Shown here: in pieces, positions 26,315 to 34,824 of the stretch | Layout: each line of letters opens with the position of its first letter | How positions within the stretch are numbered: position 1 is the stretch's first letter | DNA from: Rhodococcus sp. NBC_00297 | GTDB lineage: Bacteria; Actinomycetota; Actinomycetes; Mycobacteriales; Mycobacteriaceae | Assembly: GCF_036173065.1 (NCBI RefSeq) | Contig: NZ_CP108041.1 | Coordinates: 4,343,001 to 4,407,000 of the forward strand | DNA length: 64,000 nucleotides | Reading direction: 5' to 3' | Notes under the pieces: model-generated | Seen by the model: only the letters and a program-made list of their open reading frames with translations | Databases searched by the model: none | What the model was told of the DNA's origin: nothing | Program-made: the position numbers and the translations under genes

Positions 26315-27216
26315 CCCCGCCAGGCGGATCCCGCGTCGGGGGCGTCCTCGCGTTCGACGGTCGCCTGGATGAGCCCGTAGGGACGGTCGTCGGCGTGGAA
26401 CACCTCGCCGTTGTTCTCGACACCGAACCGGTCGAGGTCGTACAGGAAGTGGTGCTTGTTCGGTGCACTCATCCGGAGCTCCGCGATGAACGGGAATGCC
26501 TCCAGCGCAGCGCGTCCCATCGCGAACAGTGTCTGTTGCAACGCGAGCGACTGGAGTGTGGCGAACTGCTCGATCATCACTGCCTTGACGCCGGCATACA
26601 CCTCGTCCCACGCCACGTCGGTGGTGGTGTAGCGCCACCGGGCCTCGAGCGAGGTGGCCATGACGCGATCATGAGTCGGGGCGAGCACGGTGTAGGAGTC
26701 CTCGAGGAAGCCGGCGAACTCGGACCCCGTCGACTTCAGAATGATCAGATCCTTGAAACCTGCAGTGACCCAAGTCTTCTGCTCCGATCCTGCGCCCGCC
26801 ACGGTGATCGAGGCGACCCGCGTCTCCTGGCCCTTGCGTACCCACGTGTGATCGTGCGGACGTCCGTCGACGGTGACGCGCTCCCACGCGTACTCCTCGA
26901 GTTCGATCCGCGCCTCCGTCACCGGCTCGACGTCGTCGACGAAATGCCGTGCCAGATCCAGGCCGTACGACTCGAGATGCAGCAGGCCCTTCTCCTTCGC
27001 GTAGGCGTACGCGGTCTGCTTCTGGGTGTCCGTCGGCAGGACCGCGCCCTGGTCACCGACGAGATGGGCGGCGGAGAAGTCGCCCCGCAGTGCCGAGGAC
27101 ACGGAGATGTCCCGGATCTCGTGGCGAGCGGTGTCGCGGTAGATGCGCACCACTCGGTTCTCGGCCTTGCCGTACTGGTTGGCTCCCAGGACGATGTTCC
27201 CGGTCAGATCGGTCAT
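26296..27216 (-). CDS. uox: Urate oxidase (uricase)
   Basis: This 306-residue cofactor-free uricase converts urate and oxygen to 5-hydroxyisourate and hydrogen peroxide. The two T-fold halves are visible, with QYGKAENRVVRIYRD at the start and DTQKQTAYAYAKEKG around residue 60 (the Thr of the catalytic Lys-Thr pair region). The conserved FKDLIILKSTGSEFAGF and a C-terminal ELRMSAPNKHHFLYDLDRFG region follow. ATG 27216 comes after a GAGGAAGC ribosome binding site and four bases after the HIU hydrolase stop. It is the last gene of the permease-uraD-uraH-uox operon, so its product is handed directly to the next two enzymes. Confidence 0.95.
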   Translation of the reverse strand: MTDLTGNIVLGANQYGKAENRVVRIYRDTARHEIRDISVSSALRGDFSAAHLVGDQGAVLPTDTQKQTAYAYAKEKGLLHLESYGLDLARHFVDDVEPVTEARIELEEYAWERVTVDGRPHDHTWVRKGQETRVASITVAGAGSEQKTWVTAGFKDLIILKSTGSEFAGFLEDSYTVLAPTHDRVMATSLEARWRYTTTDVAWDEVYAGVKAVMIEQFATLQSLALQQTLFAMGRAALEAFPFIAELRMSAPNKHHFLYDLDRFGVENNGEVFHADDRPYGLIQATVEREDAPDAGSAWRGYSVVG

Positions 27217-27220
27217 GGGG

Positions 27221-27544
27221 TCAGCTTCCTCGATAGGTGGAGTACGCGAACGGGGACAGCAGCAGCGGAACATGGTGGTGCGCATCGACATCGAGGACGG
27301 TGAAGGTGATGGAAACCTCGGGGTAGAAGGTCTGCGTCCCGGACTGCTCGAAGTACGCGGCGGTGTCGAACACGAGAGTGTAGACACCGGCAACGGCGTC
27401 GTCCGGGAGCAGTTCCTTGGCGCGTCCCTCCTCGTCGGTGATGCCGGTGGTGACCACGTCGCCGTGCTCGTCGACCACCGCGAGACCCACCCCTGTCGCC
27501 GGTGTCCCGTGCACCGCGTCGAGGACGTGGGTGCTGACGCTCAC
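27221..27544 (-). CDS. uraH: 5-hydroxyisourate hydrolase (transthyretin-like)
   Basis: This 107-residue transthyretin-related enzyme hydrolyses 5-hydroxyisourate to OHCU, the second step after uricase. The N-terminal STHVLDAVHGTPA (His6), the central histidine cluster in DVDAHHHVPLLLSPF and the family's C-terminal YRGS tetrapeptide are all intact. GTG 27544 overlaps the uraD stop by four bases (GTGA), and the stop is four bases before the uricase ATG, so translation is coupled on both sides. Confidence 0.95.
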   Translation of the reverse strand: MSVSTHVLDAVHGTPATGVGLAVVDEHGDVVTTGITDEEGRAKELLPDDAVAGVYTLVFDTAAYFEQSGTQTFYPEVSITFTVLDVDAHHHVPLLLSPFAYSTYRGS

Positions 27545-28056
27545 TGTTCGGTCCGCTCGGTCAGCATGCGGGTCAACCTGATTCGATTGATCTTCGCCAG
27601 TTCGGTTCTCATCACGCGCCTCTCCGTCTCCCGATCGTTGTCGAGCCTCTCGGTGAGGATAGCGAGAAGCTCCGTCGCAGGGCGGCCCGTCGCACACACC
27701 AGGTAGACGTGGCCGAACTTCTCCTCGTAGGTCCGATTCCCCGCCGCGAGCGCGTCCTTGACGCCCTGGTCCGCCGCGCTCACGGCCGCTTGCTCGCGCT
27801 GTGACGACGAGCCGGCGGTCACCGAGGCACCGATACGTGGATGACCGTCGAGTGCGCGGTCGATCTCCGTCTCGGACAGTTCCGCCAACTCGCTGTCGGC
27901 GCGTTCCAGGAGGGCCTCGGCGCTGTCGAAGGGGCGACCGACGGCCACCCGGCGCGCCCAGATGGACGACGAGCAGCACTCGAACAAGGCGTGCATCGCG
28001 GCGCGATCGGACAGCCGATTGAATCCGTCGAGCCCGAGTGCTTCGTGCAGGAACAC
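27541..28056 (-). CDS. uraD: OHCU decarboxylase (stand-alone)
   Basis: This 171-residue enzyme decarboxylates 2-oxo-4-hydroxy-4-carboxy-5-ureidoimidazoline to (S)-allantoin. The catalytic His72 is in GHPRIGAS and Glu88 in SSSQREQ, the two residues required in the family. The end of the domain (FGHVYLVCATGRPATELLAILTERLDNDRETERR) is typical. The start is GTG 28056, preceded by AAGGGA. It lies 24 bases after a permease gene that carries a second, degenerate OHCU-decarboxylase-like domain; this intact copy is presumably the working enzyme. Confidence 0.93.
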   Translation of the reverse strand: MFLHEALGLDGFNRLSDRAAMHALFECCSSSIWARRVAVGRPFDSAEALLERADSELAELSETEIDRALDGHPRIGASVTAGSSSQREQAAVSAADQGVKDALAAGNRTYEEKFGHVYLVCATGRPATELLAILTERLDNDRETERRVMRTELAKINRIRLTRMLTERTEQ

Positions 28057-28080
28057 GAGCGTTCCCTTCTGTGGTGGGGA

Positions 28081-29985
28081 TCAGGACAGGTCGTTCAGTC
28101 TGCCGAAACGCGCCGCGGCGATGGGATTCGCATCGGCGACCAGGTCGTCGAACCGGTGGTTCGCGATCTTCGCGACCTCGATCATGGCGAACGACCGCTC
28201 CGCACCCGGTGAGTTCTCCATCCGCGACCACCCGTTGGCGAGCACCCGGTCGTAGTGCTCGGTCTCGGCCGCGCAGATGACGAGGGGGAAGCCGAAGTGA
28301 TCCCGGTAGGCGGTGGCCAGGTCGACCACCGAGCGGTGCTCCTCGTCGCCGAGGTGCGCGAGCGAGACGTGGTCCTTGGCGAACGCGGTGCCGGTGTCGT
28401 CCTCGCTGCCCAGATCGGGGAAGGCGCTGATCAGCTCGACCTGCTCCTCCGTGGTGCCTGCGAGCAGGGAATCCTGGAACGCCTCCCGCAGTGCATGAGC
28501 ATCCGCGTAGGGCCGCTGCTCGTACGCGCGACGCACCACCCAGTCCGATCCCTGCACCACGTCGCCGAACGTCGTCGAGAACTCGTCGAGGCTCATCTCG
28601 TTGACGGCGTCGAGGGTGATCGAGTAGCCGGGGGAGCCCGCCACCGTCGCCCCGCGCGAGCCGCCCACGTGGAAGAACAGGATGTTGAGGACGATCGCGG
28701 TGAACGCACCCAGCACGATGCCGCTCGAGAACAGCAGCTCGAGCCAGCTCGGAACACCCTCCGAGACGGTCGGCTGGATCGTGACCAGCAGGGCCAGACC
28801 GAGACTCGTCGCGACGATGATGAGGTTGCGGTGGTCGGTGAAGTCCACCTTCGACAGGGTCTGGATGCCCACGACCGCCACGGTGGCGAAGAGCGCCAAC
28901 GCGGCGCCGCCCAGGACGGGTGACGGAATGGACGCGACCACCGCCGCCGTCTTCGGCAGCAGGCCCAGGACGATCATGATGACACCGGCGGCAGCGACCA
29001 CCCACCGGCTGCGCACGCGAGTCAGGCGCACCAGGCCGACGTTCTCCGAAAAGGCCGTGTACGGGAACGAGTTGAAGGAGCCGCCGATCACCGTGGCCAC
29101 GCCGTCGGCACGCAGGGTGGCGGCGATGTCGTCCTTCGTGATCCGCTTGCCGACGATCTCACCCGTCGCGAAGACGCTGCCCGTCGACTCGACCGCCGTG
29201 ATCATCAGGACCACGCTCATCGAGATGATGGCGATGACACTGAACTTGGGCGCGCCGAACAGGAACGGCTGCGTGAACCCTACCCACGACGCCTCGGAGA
29301 CACCGTCGAACGTCATGTCGCCCAACACGTACGCGGTGGCGCTGCCGATGACGAGTCCCAGCAGCACGGCGATGGTGGCGGTGAAGCCGCGGAAGAATCG
29401 CTGGATCAGCACGATGATCACCAGCGTGCCGATCGCGTAGGCCATCCAGCGACCGTTGGTCGGATCCTGTTCGTGCGTAGCAGGATTCGTGACGGCATCG
29501 TTGACGGCCACCGGCAGCAGGGCGATACCGATGATGGCAATGACCGTTCCGGTCACCACCGGCGGGAAGAACCTCAGCAGCCTGCTGAACCAGGGGGCGA
29601 TGAGAAACGTGAACAGGCCCGCCACGATGACGGCGCCGTACACGTACAGCAGGCCCTCGGTCCCGCCGCCGTTCGCCATCGCGATCGCGATGACCGGGCT
29701 GACACCGGCGAAGGTGACGCCCTGCAGGAGCGGCAGCTTCACGCCGATCTTCCGGAAGCCGACCGCCTGGATGATCGAGGCGATGCCACACGTGAAGAGG
29801 TCGGCGTTGATCAGGTGGATCAACTGCTCGTTGGTGAGGCCGATGGCCCCACCGATGATGATCGGGACCAGCACCGCCCCGGCGTAGAAGGCGACGACGT
29901 GCTGGAACCCGTAGGCCGCCAGCTTGTGGGCGGGGAGAACCTCGTCGACGGGGTGACGCCGCGTGACGGCGGAGCGAACAGTCAT
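28081..29985 (-). CDS. NCS2 purine permease fused to an OHCU-decarboxylase-like domain
   Basis: This 634-residue protein has two parts. Residues about 20-440 are a nucleobase:cation symporter-2 (uracil/xanthine/urate permease) with roughly 12-14 membrane segments, the early QGVTFAGVSP loop and the NCS2 signature SFNSFPYTAFSENVGLVRLT near 303-322. Residues about 460-620 match OHCU decarboxylase (MSLDEFSTTFGDVVQGSDWV; AYRDHFGFPLVI; RSFAMIEVAKIANHRFDDLV). The catalytic His position reads F522 (AFPDL instead of HPxL), and the Glu of the usual SxxEQ motif appears replaced by Asp538, so the tail is probably not catalytic. It is the first gene of the operon ending in uricase, which points to urate or xanthine uptake. 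The tail may tether or sense pathway intermediates. Confidence 0.88.
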   Translation of the reverse strand: MTVRSAVTRRHPVDEVLPAHKLAAYGFQHVVAFYAGAVLVPIIIGGAIGLTNEQLIHLINADLFTCGIASIIQAVGFRKIGVKLPLLQGVTFAGVSPVIAIAMANGGGTEGLLYVYGAVIVAGLFTFLIAPWFSRLLRFFPPVVTGTVIAIIGIALLPVAVNDAVTNPATHEQDPTNGRWMAYAIGTLVIIVLIQRFFRGFTATIAVLLGLVIGSATAYVLGDMTFDGVSEASWVGFTQPFLFGAPKFSVIAIISMSVVLMITAVESTGSVFATGEIVGKRITKDDIAATLRADGVATVIGGSFNSFPYTAFSENVGLVRLTRVRSRWVVAAAGVIMIVLGLLPKTAAVVASIPSPVLGGAALALFATVAVVGIQTLSKVDFTDHRNLIIVATSLGLALLVTIQPTVSEGVPSWLELLFSSGIVLGAFTAIVLNILFFHVGGSRGATVAGSPGYSITLDAVNEMSLDEFSTTFGDVVQGSDWVVRRAYEQRPYADAHALREAFQDSLLAGTTEEQVELISAFPDLGSEDDTGTAFAKDHVSLAHLGDEEHRSVVDLATAYRDHFGFPLVICAAETEHYDRVLANGWSRMENSPGAERSFAMIEVAKIANHRFDDLVADANPIAAARFGRLNDLS

Positions 29986-29992
29986 GAGTGGA

Positions 29993-30104
29993 CCTGGTTC
30001 CAGGCGAGGGCCGAAAAGGCCTGAGGCGGTGCCCTGCGACGGTGCAGGGCGGCGAGTGACCGGAGTGCGGTGCGATCAGACTCCGCCATGCGGGGCGACC
30101 CCGC
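29993..30104 (-). promoter_or_regulatory. Structured 5' leader of the permease-uricase operon
   Basis: Four short perfect inverted repeats lie in the 200-base region before the permease ATG. They are CCTGG-TT-CCAGG (29993-30004), GGCC-GAAAA-GGCC (30009-30021), GCCCTGC-GACGGT-GCAGGGC (30031-30050) and GCGGGG-CGA-CCCCGC (30090-30104). If transcribed leftward they would form a chain of stem-loops in the leader. A 35-codon open frame starting at ATG 30089 (minus strand) runs through them and ends in an ATGA overlap with the permease start. Its codon usage is weaker than that of real genes here, so it may be chance. No known riboswitch class is recognised. Confidence 0.4.
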
Positions 30105-30187
30105 CAGTCGAGACCGCACAAAGTCGGGGCACCGGTCCGCGCTGGTCGTTGGGTGATCCGCCAACAGGTGGTGAAGAGTGAGGGGCG

Positions 30188-30829
30188 ATGAGTAACCACT
30201 ATCACCACCTGGTGTTCGGACCCTCGGCGCTGGCGCGGCAGCGCGCGAAGGGCAGCTACACGGCCTACGGTGCACAGACGGAACGCGGCGACGACGGACC
30301 CGACGAACTCGACGGCCGCGAGAAGGTGATCATCCGCGCCGCGGACCAGTTCTACCTGTCGACGGTCACCGAGACCGGATGGCCCTACGTCCAGTACCGC
30401 AGCGGGCCGGCCGGGTTCCTGCAGGTGCTCGACGACCGCACACTCGCGTTCGCCGACTTCGCCGGGAACAACCAGTACGTGACGGCCGGCAATCTCGACG
30501 CGAACGACCGCGTGGCGCTGATCGTCGTGGACTACCCGCGCCGCCAGCGCGTGAAGATCTACGGGCGCGCGACGGTGGTCGAGGGAAGTGCGAACCCGGC
30601 GTTGCTCGAGCGACTTCGGCAGGTGCCCGGCGGCACCGTCGAGTCGCGGTGCGAGCGCAGCGTCGTGATCTCCGTCGAGGCGATCGACTGGAACTGCACC
30701 CGCAGCATCATTCCGCGCTACGACCAGGACTACGTGAGCCGGATGGGGGCGCTCTACGAGCGTGACGCTGCGGCACGGGAGAAGGTGCTGCTCGACCGCA
30801 TCGCGGAGCTCGAGGCGCGGCTGGAGTAG
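30188..30829 (+). CDS. Pyridoxamine 5'-phosphate oxidase-family flavin-binding protein
   Basis: This 213-residue protein has the split-barrel PNPOx-like fold. FYLSTVTETGWPYVQYRSGPAGFLQVLDDRTLAFADFAGNNQYVTAGNL (about residues 57-105) is the FMN/F420-binding region, followed by VALIVVDYPRRQRVKIYGRATVV. The tail is a long charged helix (ALYERDAAAREKVLLDRIAELEARLE), likely a coiled coil. Family members use FMN or F420 to reduce small molecules or oxidise pyridoxine phosphates; this one is not assignable further. It is divergent from the permease-uricase operon, and may share its control region. Confidence 0.82.
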   Translation: MSNHYHHLVFGPSALARQRAKGSYTAYGAQTERGDDGPDELDGREKVIIRAADQFYLSTVTETGWPYVQYRSGPAGFLQVLDDRTLAFADFAGNNQYVTAGNLDANDRVALIVVDYPRRQRVKIYGRATVVEGSANPALLERLRQVPGGTVESRCERSVVISVEAIDWNCTRSIIPRYDQDYVSRMGALYERDAAAREKVLLDRIAELEARLE

Positions 30830-30838
30830 GCGTGGGGC

Positions 30839-30916
30839 GGGGTGTTCCACTCGCGGCCAGTGGGGGCGGGTTCCCGCGCGTGGGTGCGAAAAGTGGGACG
30901 TGGCGCCCGGGAGGTG
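30839..30916 (+). repeat. 78-bp direct repeat, copy 1
   Basis: This 78-base unit begins GGGGTGTTCCACTCGCGG and ends GCGCCCGGGAGGTG, with GAAAAGTGGGACGTGG near its end. It matches the unit at 30992-31069 at 74 of 78 positions. It contains a GCGGG-TT-CCCGC dyad. It lies in the 287-base gap between two plus-strand genes; the frame through it is open but the translation (Gly/Arg/Trp rich) does not look like protein. Confidence 0.85.
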
Positions 30917-30991
30917 GAGTTTCTGGTCCCCTCGGCGGCGGATGGGGCGGGATCCCGCGCCATTCCGCGTCGAGCGGAGCGTCACGTGCGT

Positions 30992-31069
30992 GGGGTGTTC
31001 CACTCGCGGGCGCTGGGGGCGGGTTCCCGCGAGTGGGTGCGAAAAGTGGGACGTGGCGCCCGGGAGGTG
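30992..31069 (+). repeat. 78-bp direct repeat, copy 2
   Basis: This is the second copy of the unit, 153 bases downstream of the first, with four substitutions. The 75-base spacer between copies contains a related GGGGCGGGATCCCGCG block with a perfect 12-base palindrome (GCGGGATCCCGC), suggesting a degenerate third partial unit. The structure resembles short dispersed intergenic repeats of rhodococci. Confidence 0.85.
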
Positions 31070-31116
31070 CTCGGCGCGCACTGGCGCCGGGGACGCAGCC
31101 CGTGCAGGGTGGTCGC

Positions 31117-31656
31117 ATGACGACGGTCGGCGTGGTGCTCGCGGCGGGTGCGGGCACCCGGTACGGCGCCCCCAAGATCCTGGCGCACGACGGGCTCTGG
31201 TTGGACCTGGCGGTGCGGGCGCTGCGCGATGGCGGGTGCGACGTGGTCCTGGTCGTCGTGGGTGCCGCGGCGCCGGAGATGCCTCCCGGCGCGCAGGCCG
31301 TGGTGAACGACGAGTGGCGCACCGGCATGGGCAGCTCGGTGCGGGTGGGCCTGCAGGCATGTGAGACGACCGACGCCGACCTCGCGGTGCTGCACCTGGT
31401 GGACACCCCCGACATCGGCGCCGAGGTGGTGGGGCGGGTTCTCGACCACGCCGCGAGCACTGGAATCGCGCGGGCCACCTTCGATGACACTCCCGGTCAC
31501 CCCGTGGTGCTCGCGCGCCGGTGGTGGGCGGAGGTCGCGGAGGCGGCGACGGGGGATCAGGGCGCCCGCACCTTCCTCCGCGGCAACCCCGACGTGATCA
31601 CCGTCGAGTGCGGGGACCTCGCGACGGGTCGCGATCACGACCGCCCGAGCCCCTGA
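31117..31656 (+). CDS. MobA-like nucleotidyltransferase, probable molybdenum cofactor cytidylyltransferase
   Basis: This 179-residue protein has the NTP_transf_3 fold. The signature VVLAAGAGTRYGAPK is at residues 6-20 (LAAGxGxRxGxPK). The substrate segment GMGSSVRVGL and the metal-site DTPDIG region follow. MocA-type enzymes attach CMP to molybdopterin for xanthine dehydrogenase-family enzymes, which fits the molybdenum hydroxylase encoded about 8 kb away, but linkage is inferential. ATG 31117 follows a CAGGGT -10-like element by six bases. The upstream open frame is repeat DNA. Confidence 0.78.
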   Translation: MTTVGVVLAAGAGTRYGAPKILAHDGLWLDLAVRALRDGGCDVVLVVVGAAAPEMPPGAQAVVNDEWRTGMGSSVRVGLQACETTDADLAVLHLVDTPDIGAEVVGRVLDHAASTGIARATFDDTPGHPVVLARRWWAEVAEAATGDQGARTFLRGNPDVITVECGDLATGRDHDRPSP

Positions 31657-31692
31657 CGATTACGCCGAGGCCCGGCTGGGCACAGGACAGTC

Positions 31693-32211
31693 ATGCCGAT
31701 GAGTTCGTCCGAAGGTAAGTCCTGGACCCGCGACCGTGTCCACGCCCTGGGGTCCGAGCGACCCGTCTCCGTGCTCGACATCGGACCGGGGGTGGGGACC
31801 TACGCGAAACTGCTTGCAGGGCCGCAGCTCTCCCGCCTCACCGGTGTCGAGATCTGGGAGCCGTACGTGGAGACCTACCGCCTCCACGAGTACTACGACG
31901 AGATCATCCTCGGTGACGCGCGCACGGTGGACCTGCCGACGGCGGACGTGGTGATCATCGGCGACGTGGCGGAGCACATGACCGAGGCCGACGCGGTGGC
32001 GCTGTGGGCCAGGTGCTGTGCGGCCGCGACGCGGGCGGCGTACCTGTCGATCCCGATCGTCCACTACCCGCAGCACGAGATCGAGGGCAATCCGCACGAG
32101 ATCCACGTCGACGAGGACTGGAATCACGAGCGCGTGCTGTCCTCCTTCGAGGGCATCGGCGCCTGGGAACTCGGGTCCGAGGTCGGCGTCTACGAACGAC
32201 TGCTCGCCTGA
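31693..32211 (+). CDS. Class I SAM-dependent methyltransferase-like protein
   Basis: This 172-residue protein has the motif I glycine loop VLDIGPGVGTY (residues about 27-37), an acidic motif II end (GVEIWEPYVETY) and a motif IV-like VVIIGDVAEHM. This is the core of a small class I methyltransferase. The end has IPIVHYPQHEIEGNPHEIHVDEDWNHE, which is common in methyltransferases of sugar or lipid clusters. The substrate is unknown. Its 3' end overlaps the convergent dehalogenase-like gene by 22 bases. Confidence 0.75.
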   Translation: MPMSSSEGKSWTRDRVHALGSERPVSVLDIGPGVGTYAKLLAGPQLSRLTGVEIWEPYVETYRLHEYYDEIILGDARTVDLPTADVVIIGDVAEHMTEADAVALWARCCAAATRAAYLSIPIVHYPQHEIEGNPHEIHVDEDWNHERVLSSFEGIGAWELGSEVGVYERLLA

Positions 32212-32915
32212 CCGGACCGGAGAAGCCTGCCCAGTTCCTCGAGGTCGTCGACGACGAACTCCCAGTCGTCGGTGGGTTCGGACTCGGTCTGCTGCGGTCC
32301 GTGCTCGTGCGGGCGGCGCACGAAGGCGGTCTGTAGTCCGCACCCACGGGCGGCGGCGAGATCATCGTTGTGTGTCGCGACCATCAGGCACTGGCCGGGA
32401 GCGAGATCGAGCAACTCCGCCGTCCGCAGATACGACTCGGGAGTCGGCTTGTAGGCCTGCACCACCTCCGCGCCGAGCACCGCGTCCCAGGGGATGCCGG
32501 CACGCTTGGCCATGTCGAGGAGCAACGACACGTTGCCGTTGGACAGGGGTGCCACGATGACGGACTCGCGGACGGCTGCGATACCGGCGACCGAGTCCGG
32601 CCACGGCGGCAACCGGTGCCACGCCAGAGTCAGATCGTCGACCGCCTCGGTGGGGAGCACGTACTCCGCCAGCAGTTCCACGAGACTCTCGCGGTGCAGC
32701 ACGTCGAGCTTGGTGAAGGGGCGCTCACCGGTCCGGATCGGTTGCATCGAGGGCTGGTACCTCGCACGCCACAGGTCCGCGAAGTCGCCCGGATCGATGT
32801 CGTCGCGTTCGGGGGCGTACTCCTCCAGCCAGCGCCGCGCCTCGTCGGCGATACCCCCGCGCCAGTCGACGACGGTGCCGAACACGTCGAAGAGAGCGGC
32901 CCGGACCTCTGTCAC
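32190..32915 (-). CDS. HAD-superfamily haloacid dehalogenase type II-like hydrolase
   Basis: This 241-residue HAD hydrolase fits the L-2-haloacid dehalogenase subfamily. The nucleophile Asp10 is in ALFDVFGTVVDW, motif II Ser in APLSNGN near residue 118, motif III Lys in VVQAYKPTPESY, and motif IV around MVATHNDDLAAARG. The family replaces halogen by hydroxyl on 2-haloacids, though many members act on other small molecules. The start is GTG 32915. It is transcribed away from accA3 upstream and toward the methyltransferase gene. Confidence 0.85.
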   Translation of the reverse strand: MTEVRAALFDVFGTVVDWRGGIADEARRWLEEYAPERDDIDPGDFADLWRARYQPSMQPIRTGERPFTKLDVLHRESLVELLAEYVLPTEAVDDLTLAWHRLPPWPDSVAGIAAVRESVIVAPLSNGNVSLLLDMAKRAGIPWDAVLGAEVVQAYKPTPESYLRTAELLDLAPGQCLMVATHNDDLAAARGCGLQTAFVRRPHEHGPQQTESEPTDDWEFVVDDLEELGRLLRSGQASSRS

Positions 32916-33030
32916 GACGCGTGCCCGTACGAGCCGGGAGACGGGAACGCCCGCCCTCGTCGATCGGTTCTCACATGCGGACTGTCGTCGGCCATGAGAG
33001 GAGCGTAACGGGGGCGGGCGTCCGGCCGGC

Positions 33031-34824
33031 TCACTTCAGTTCTGCGAGAACAGTTCCCTGGGTGATCGCGGAGCCGGGCTCCACGGCGAGTCCGGTGACG
33101 ACGCCGTCCTTGTGGGCGGTGACGGGGTTCTCCATCTTCATGGCCTCGAGGACGGCGATGAGGTCGCCGGCGACGACTTCCTGGCCCTCGGTGACGGCGA
33201 CCTTGACGACGGTGCCCTGCATGGGTGCGGTGACGGCGTCACCGGACGCGGCCGCGCTGCCGGCGCCGCCACGGGTGCGCGCCTTGGGCTTGCGACGGAT
33301 GACGTTGCCACCGGCAGCAGCGTTGCCGCCGAGCGAGAACTGGCCGGGCAGGGACACCTCGACACGGCGGCCGCCGACCTCGACGACGACGTTCTGTCGG
33401 GGTCCGTTCTCGTCGTCCTCGATGGGGGCGCCGGCGGTGAACGGTTCGACGGTGTTGTCCCACTCGGTCTCGATCCACCGGGTGTGAACGTCGAAGGACT
33501 GACCGTCGCCGATGAAGGCGGGGTCGGAGACGACGGCGCGGTGGAACGGGATGACGGTGGCGAGGCCCTCGACGCGGAACTCGGCGAGGGCGCGGCGGGA
33601 GCGGGCGAGGGCTTCCTCGCGGGTGGCGCCGGTGACGATGAGCTTGGCGAGCATGGAGTCGAACTGGCCGCCGATGACGGAGCCGGACTCGACACCGGAG
33701 TCGACGCGCACGCCGGGGCCCTCGGGGGCGATGAAGGTGGTGACCGGTCCGGGAGCGGGGAGGAAGCCGCGGCCGGCGTCCTCACCGTTGATGCGGAACT
33801 CGAAGGAGTGTCCGCGCGGTGCCGGGTCCTCGGTGATGGAGAGTTCGTCGCCGTTGGCGATGCGGAACTGCTGCAGCACCAGGTCGATGCCGGAGGTCTC
33901 CTCGGTGACGGGGTGTTCGACCTGCAGGCGGGTGTTGACCTCGAGGAAGGAGACGAGTCCGTCCTGGCCGACGAGGTATTCGACGGTGCCGGCGCCGTAG
34001 TAGCCGGCTTCCTTGCAGATGGCCTTGGCGGAGGCGTGGATCTCGGCGCGCTGGTCGTCGGTGAGGAACGGTGCGGGAGCTTCCTCGACGAGCTTCTGGA
34101 AGCGGCGCTGCAGGGAGCAGTCGCGGGTGCCGGCGACGACGACGTTGCCGTGCTGGTCGGCGATGACCTGCGCTTCGACGTGGCGGGGCTTGTCGAGGTA
34201 GCGCTCGACGAAGCACTCACCGCGGCCGAAGGCGGAGACCGCTTCGCGGGTGGCGGAGTCGAAGAGCTCCGGAATCTCCTCGCGGGTGCGGGCGACCTTC
34301 ATGCCGCGTCCGCCGCCGCCGAAGGCGGCCTTGATGGCGATGGGGAGGCCGTGCTCGTCGGCGAAGGCGAGGATCTCGTCGGCGTCCTTGACGGGCTCGG
34401 ACGTACCGGGCACGGAGGGGGCCTTGGCGCGGGTGGCGATGTGGCGGGCGGTGACCTTGTCGCCGAGGTCGCGGATGGACTGCGGGGACGGTCCGATCCA
34501 GATCAGGCCGGCGTCGAGGACGGCCTGGGCGAAGTCGGCGTTCTCGGAGAGGAAGCCGTAGCCGGGGTGGATCGCGTCGGCGCCGGACTTGGCGGCGGCG
34601 TCGATGATCTTGTCGATCGCGAGGTAGGACTCGGCGGAGGTCTGACCGCCGAGGGCGAAGGCTTCGTCGGCGAGGCGGACGAAGGGCGCGTCGGCGTCGG
34701 GTTCGGCGTAAACCGCGACGGAGGTGTAGCCGGCGTCGGCCGCTGCGCGGATCACACGTACCGCTATCTCACCGCGGTTCGCGACGAGAACCTTGCTGAT
34801 GCGGGCAGTGGCGTGGCTGGGCAC
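33031..34824 (-). CDS. accA3: Acyl-CoA carboxylase alpha subunit (biotin carboxylase + BCCP)
   Basis: This 597-residue protein joins a biotin carboxylase domain (about 1-455; ATP-grasp loop [46 protein letters not shown]) to a C-terminal biotin carrier domain with the biotinylated Lys563 in EAMKMENP. AccA3 is the shared alpha subunit that carboxylates biotin for acetyl- and propionyl-CoA carboxylases, feeding malonyl- and methylmalonyl-CoA into fatty and mycolic acid synthesis. Its partners accE5 and accD5 and the ligase birA are in the same region. In M. tuberculosis accA3 adjoins sufE; here a PapA-type acyltransferase gene lies between. A TAGGAT -10-like box (34911-34916, minus strand) overlaps the stop codon of that inserted gene. 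Confidence 0.95.
   Translation of the reverse strand: MPSHATARISKVLVANRGEIAVRVIRAAADAGYTSVAVYAEPDADAPFVRLADEAFALGGQTSAESYLAIDKIIDAAAKSGADAIHPGYGFLSENADFAQAVLDAGLIWIGPSPQSIRDLGDKVTARHIATRAKAPSVPGTSEPVKDADEILAFADEHGLPIAIKAAFGGGGRGMKVARTREEIPELFDSATREAVSAFGRGECFVERYLDKPRHVEAQVIADQHGNVVVAGTRDCSLQRRFQKLVEEAPAPFLTDDQRAEIHASAKAICKEAGYYGAGTVEYLVGQDGLVSFLEVNTRLQVEHPVTEETSGIDLVLQQFRIANGDELSITEDPAPRGHSFEFRINGEDAGRGFLPAPGPVTTFIAPEGPGVRVDSGVESGSVIGGQFDSMLAKLIVTGATREEALARSRRALAEFRVEGLATVIPFHRAVVSDPAFIGDGQSFDVHTRWIETEWDNTVEPFTAGAPIEDDENGPRQNVVVEVGGRRVEVSLPGQFSLGGNAAAGGNVIRRKPKARTRGGAGSAAASGDAVTAPMQGTVVKVAVTEGQEVVAGDLIAVLEAMKMENPVTAHKDGVVTGLAVEPGSAITQGTVLAELK

Noticed and set aside
30832-31116. N-terminal extension of the MobA-like gene through the 78-bp repeats
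   Set aside because: The repeat translation is low complexity and the nucleotidyltransferase signature begins directly after ATG 31117.
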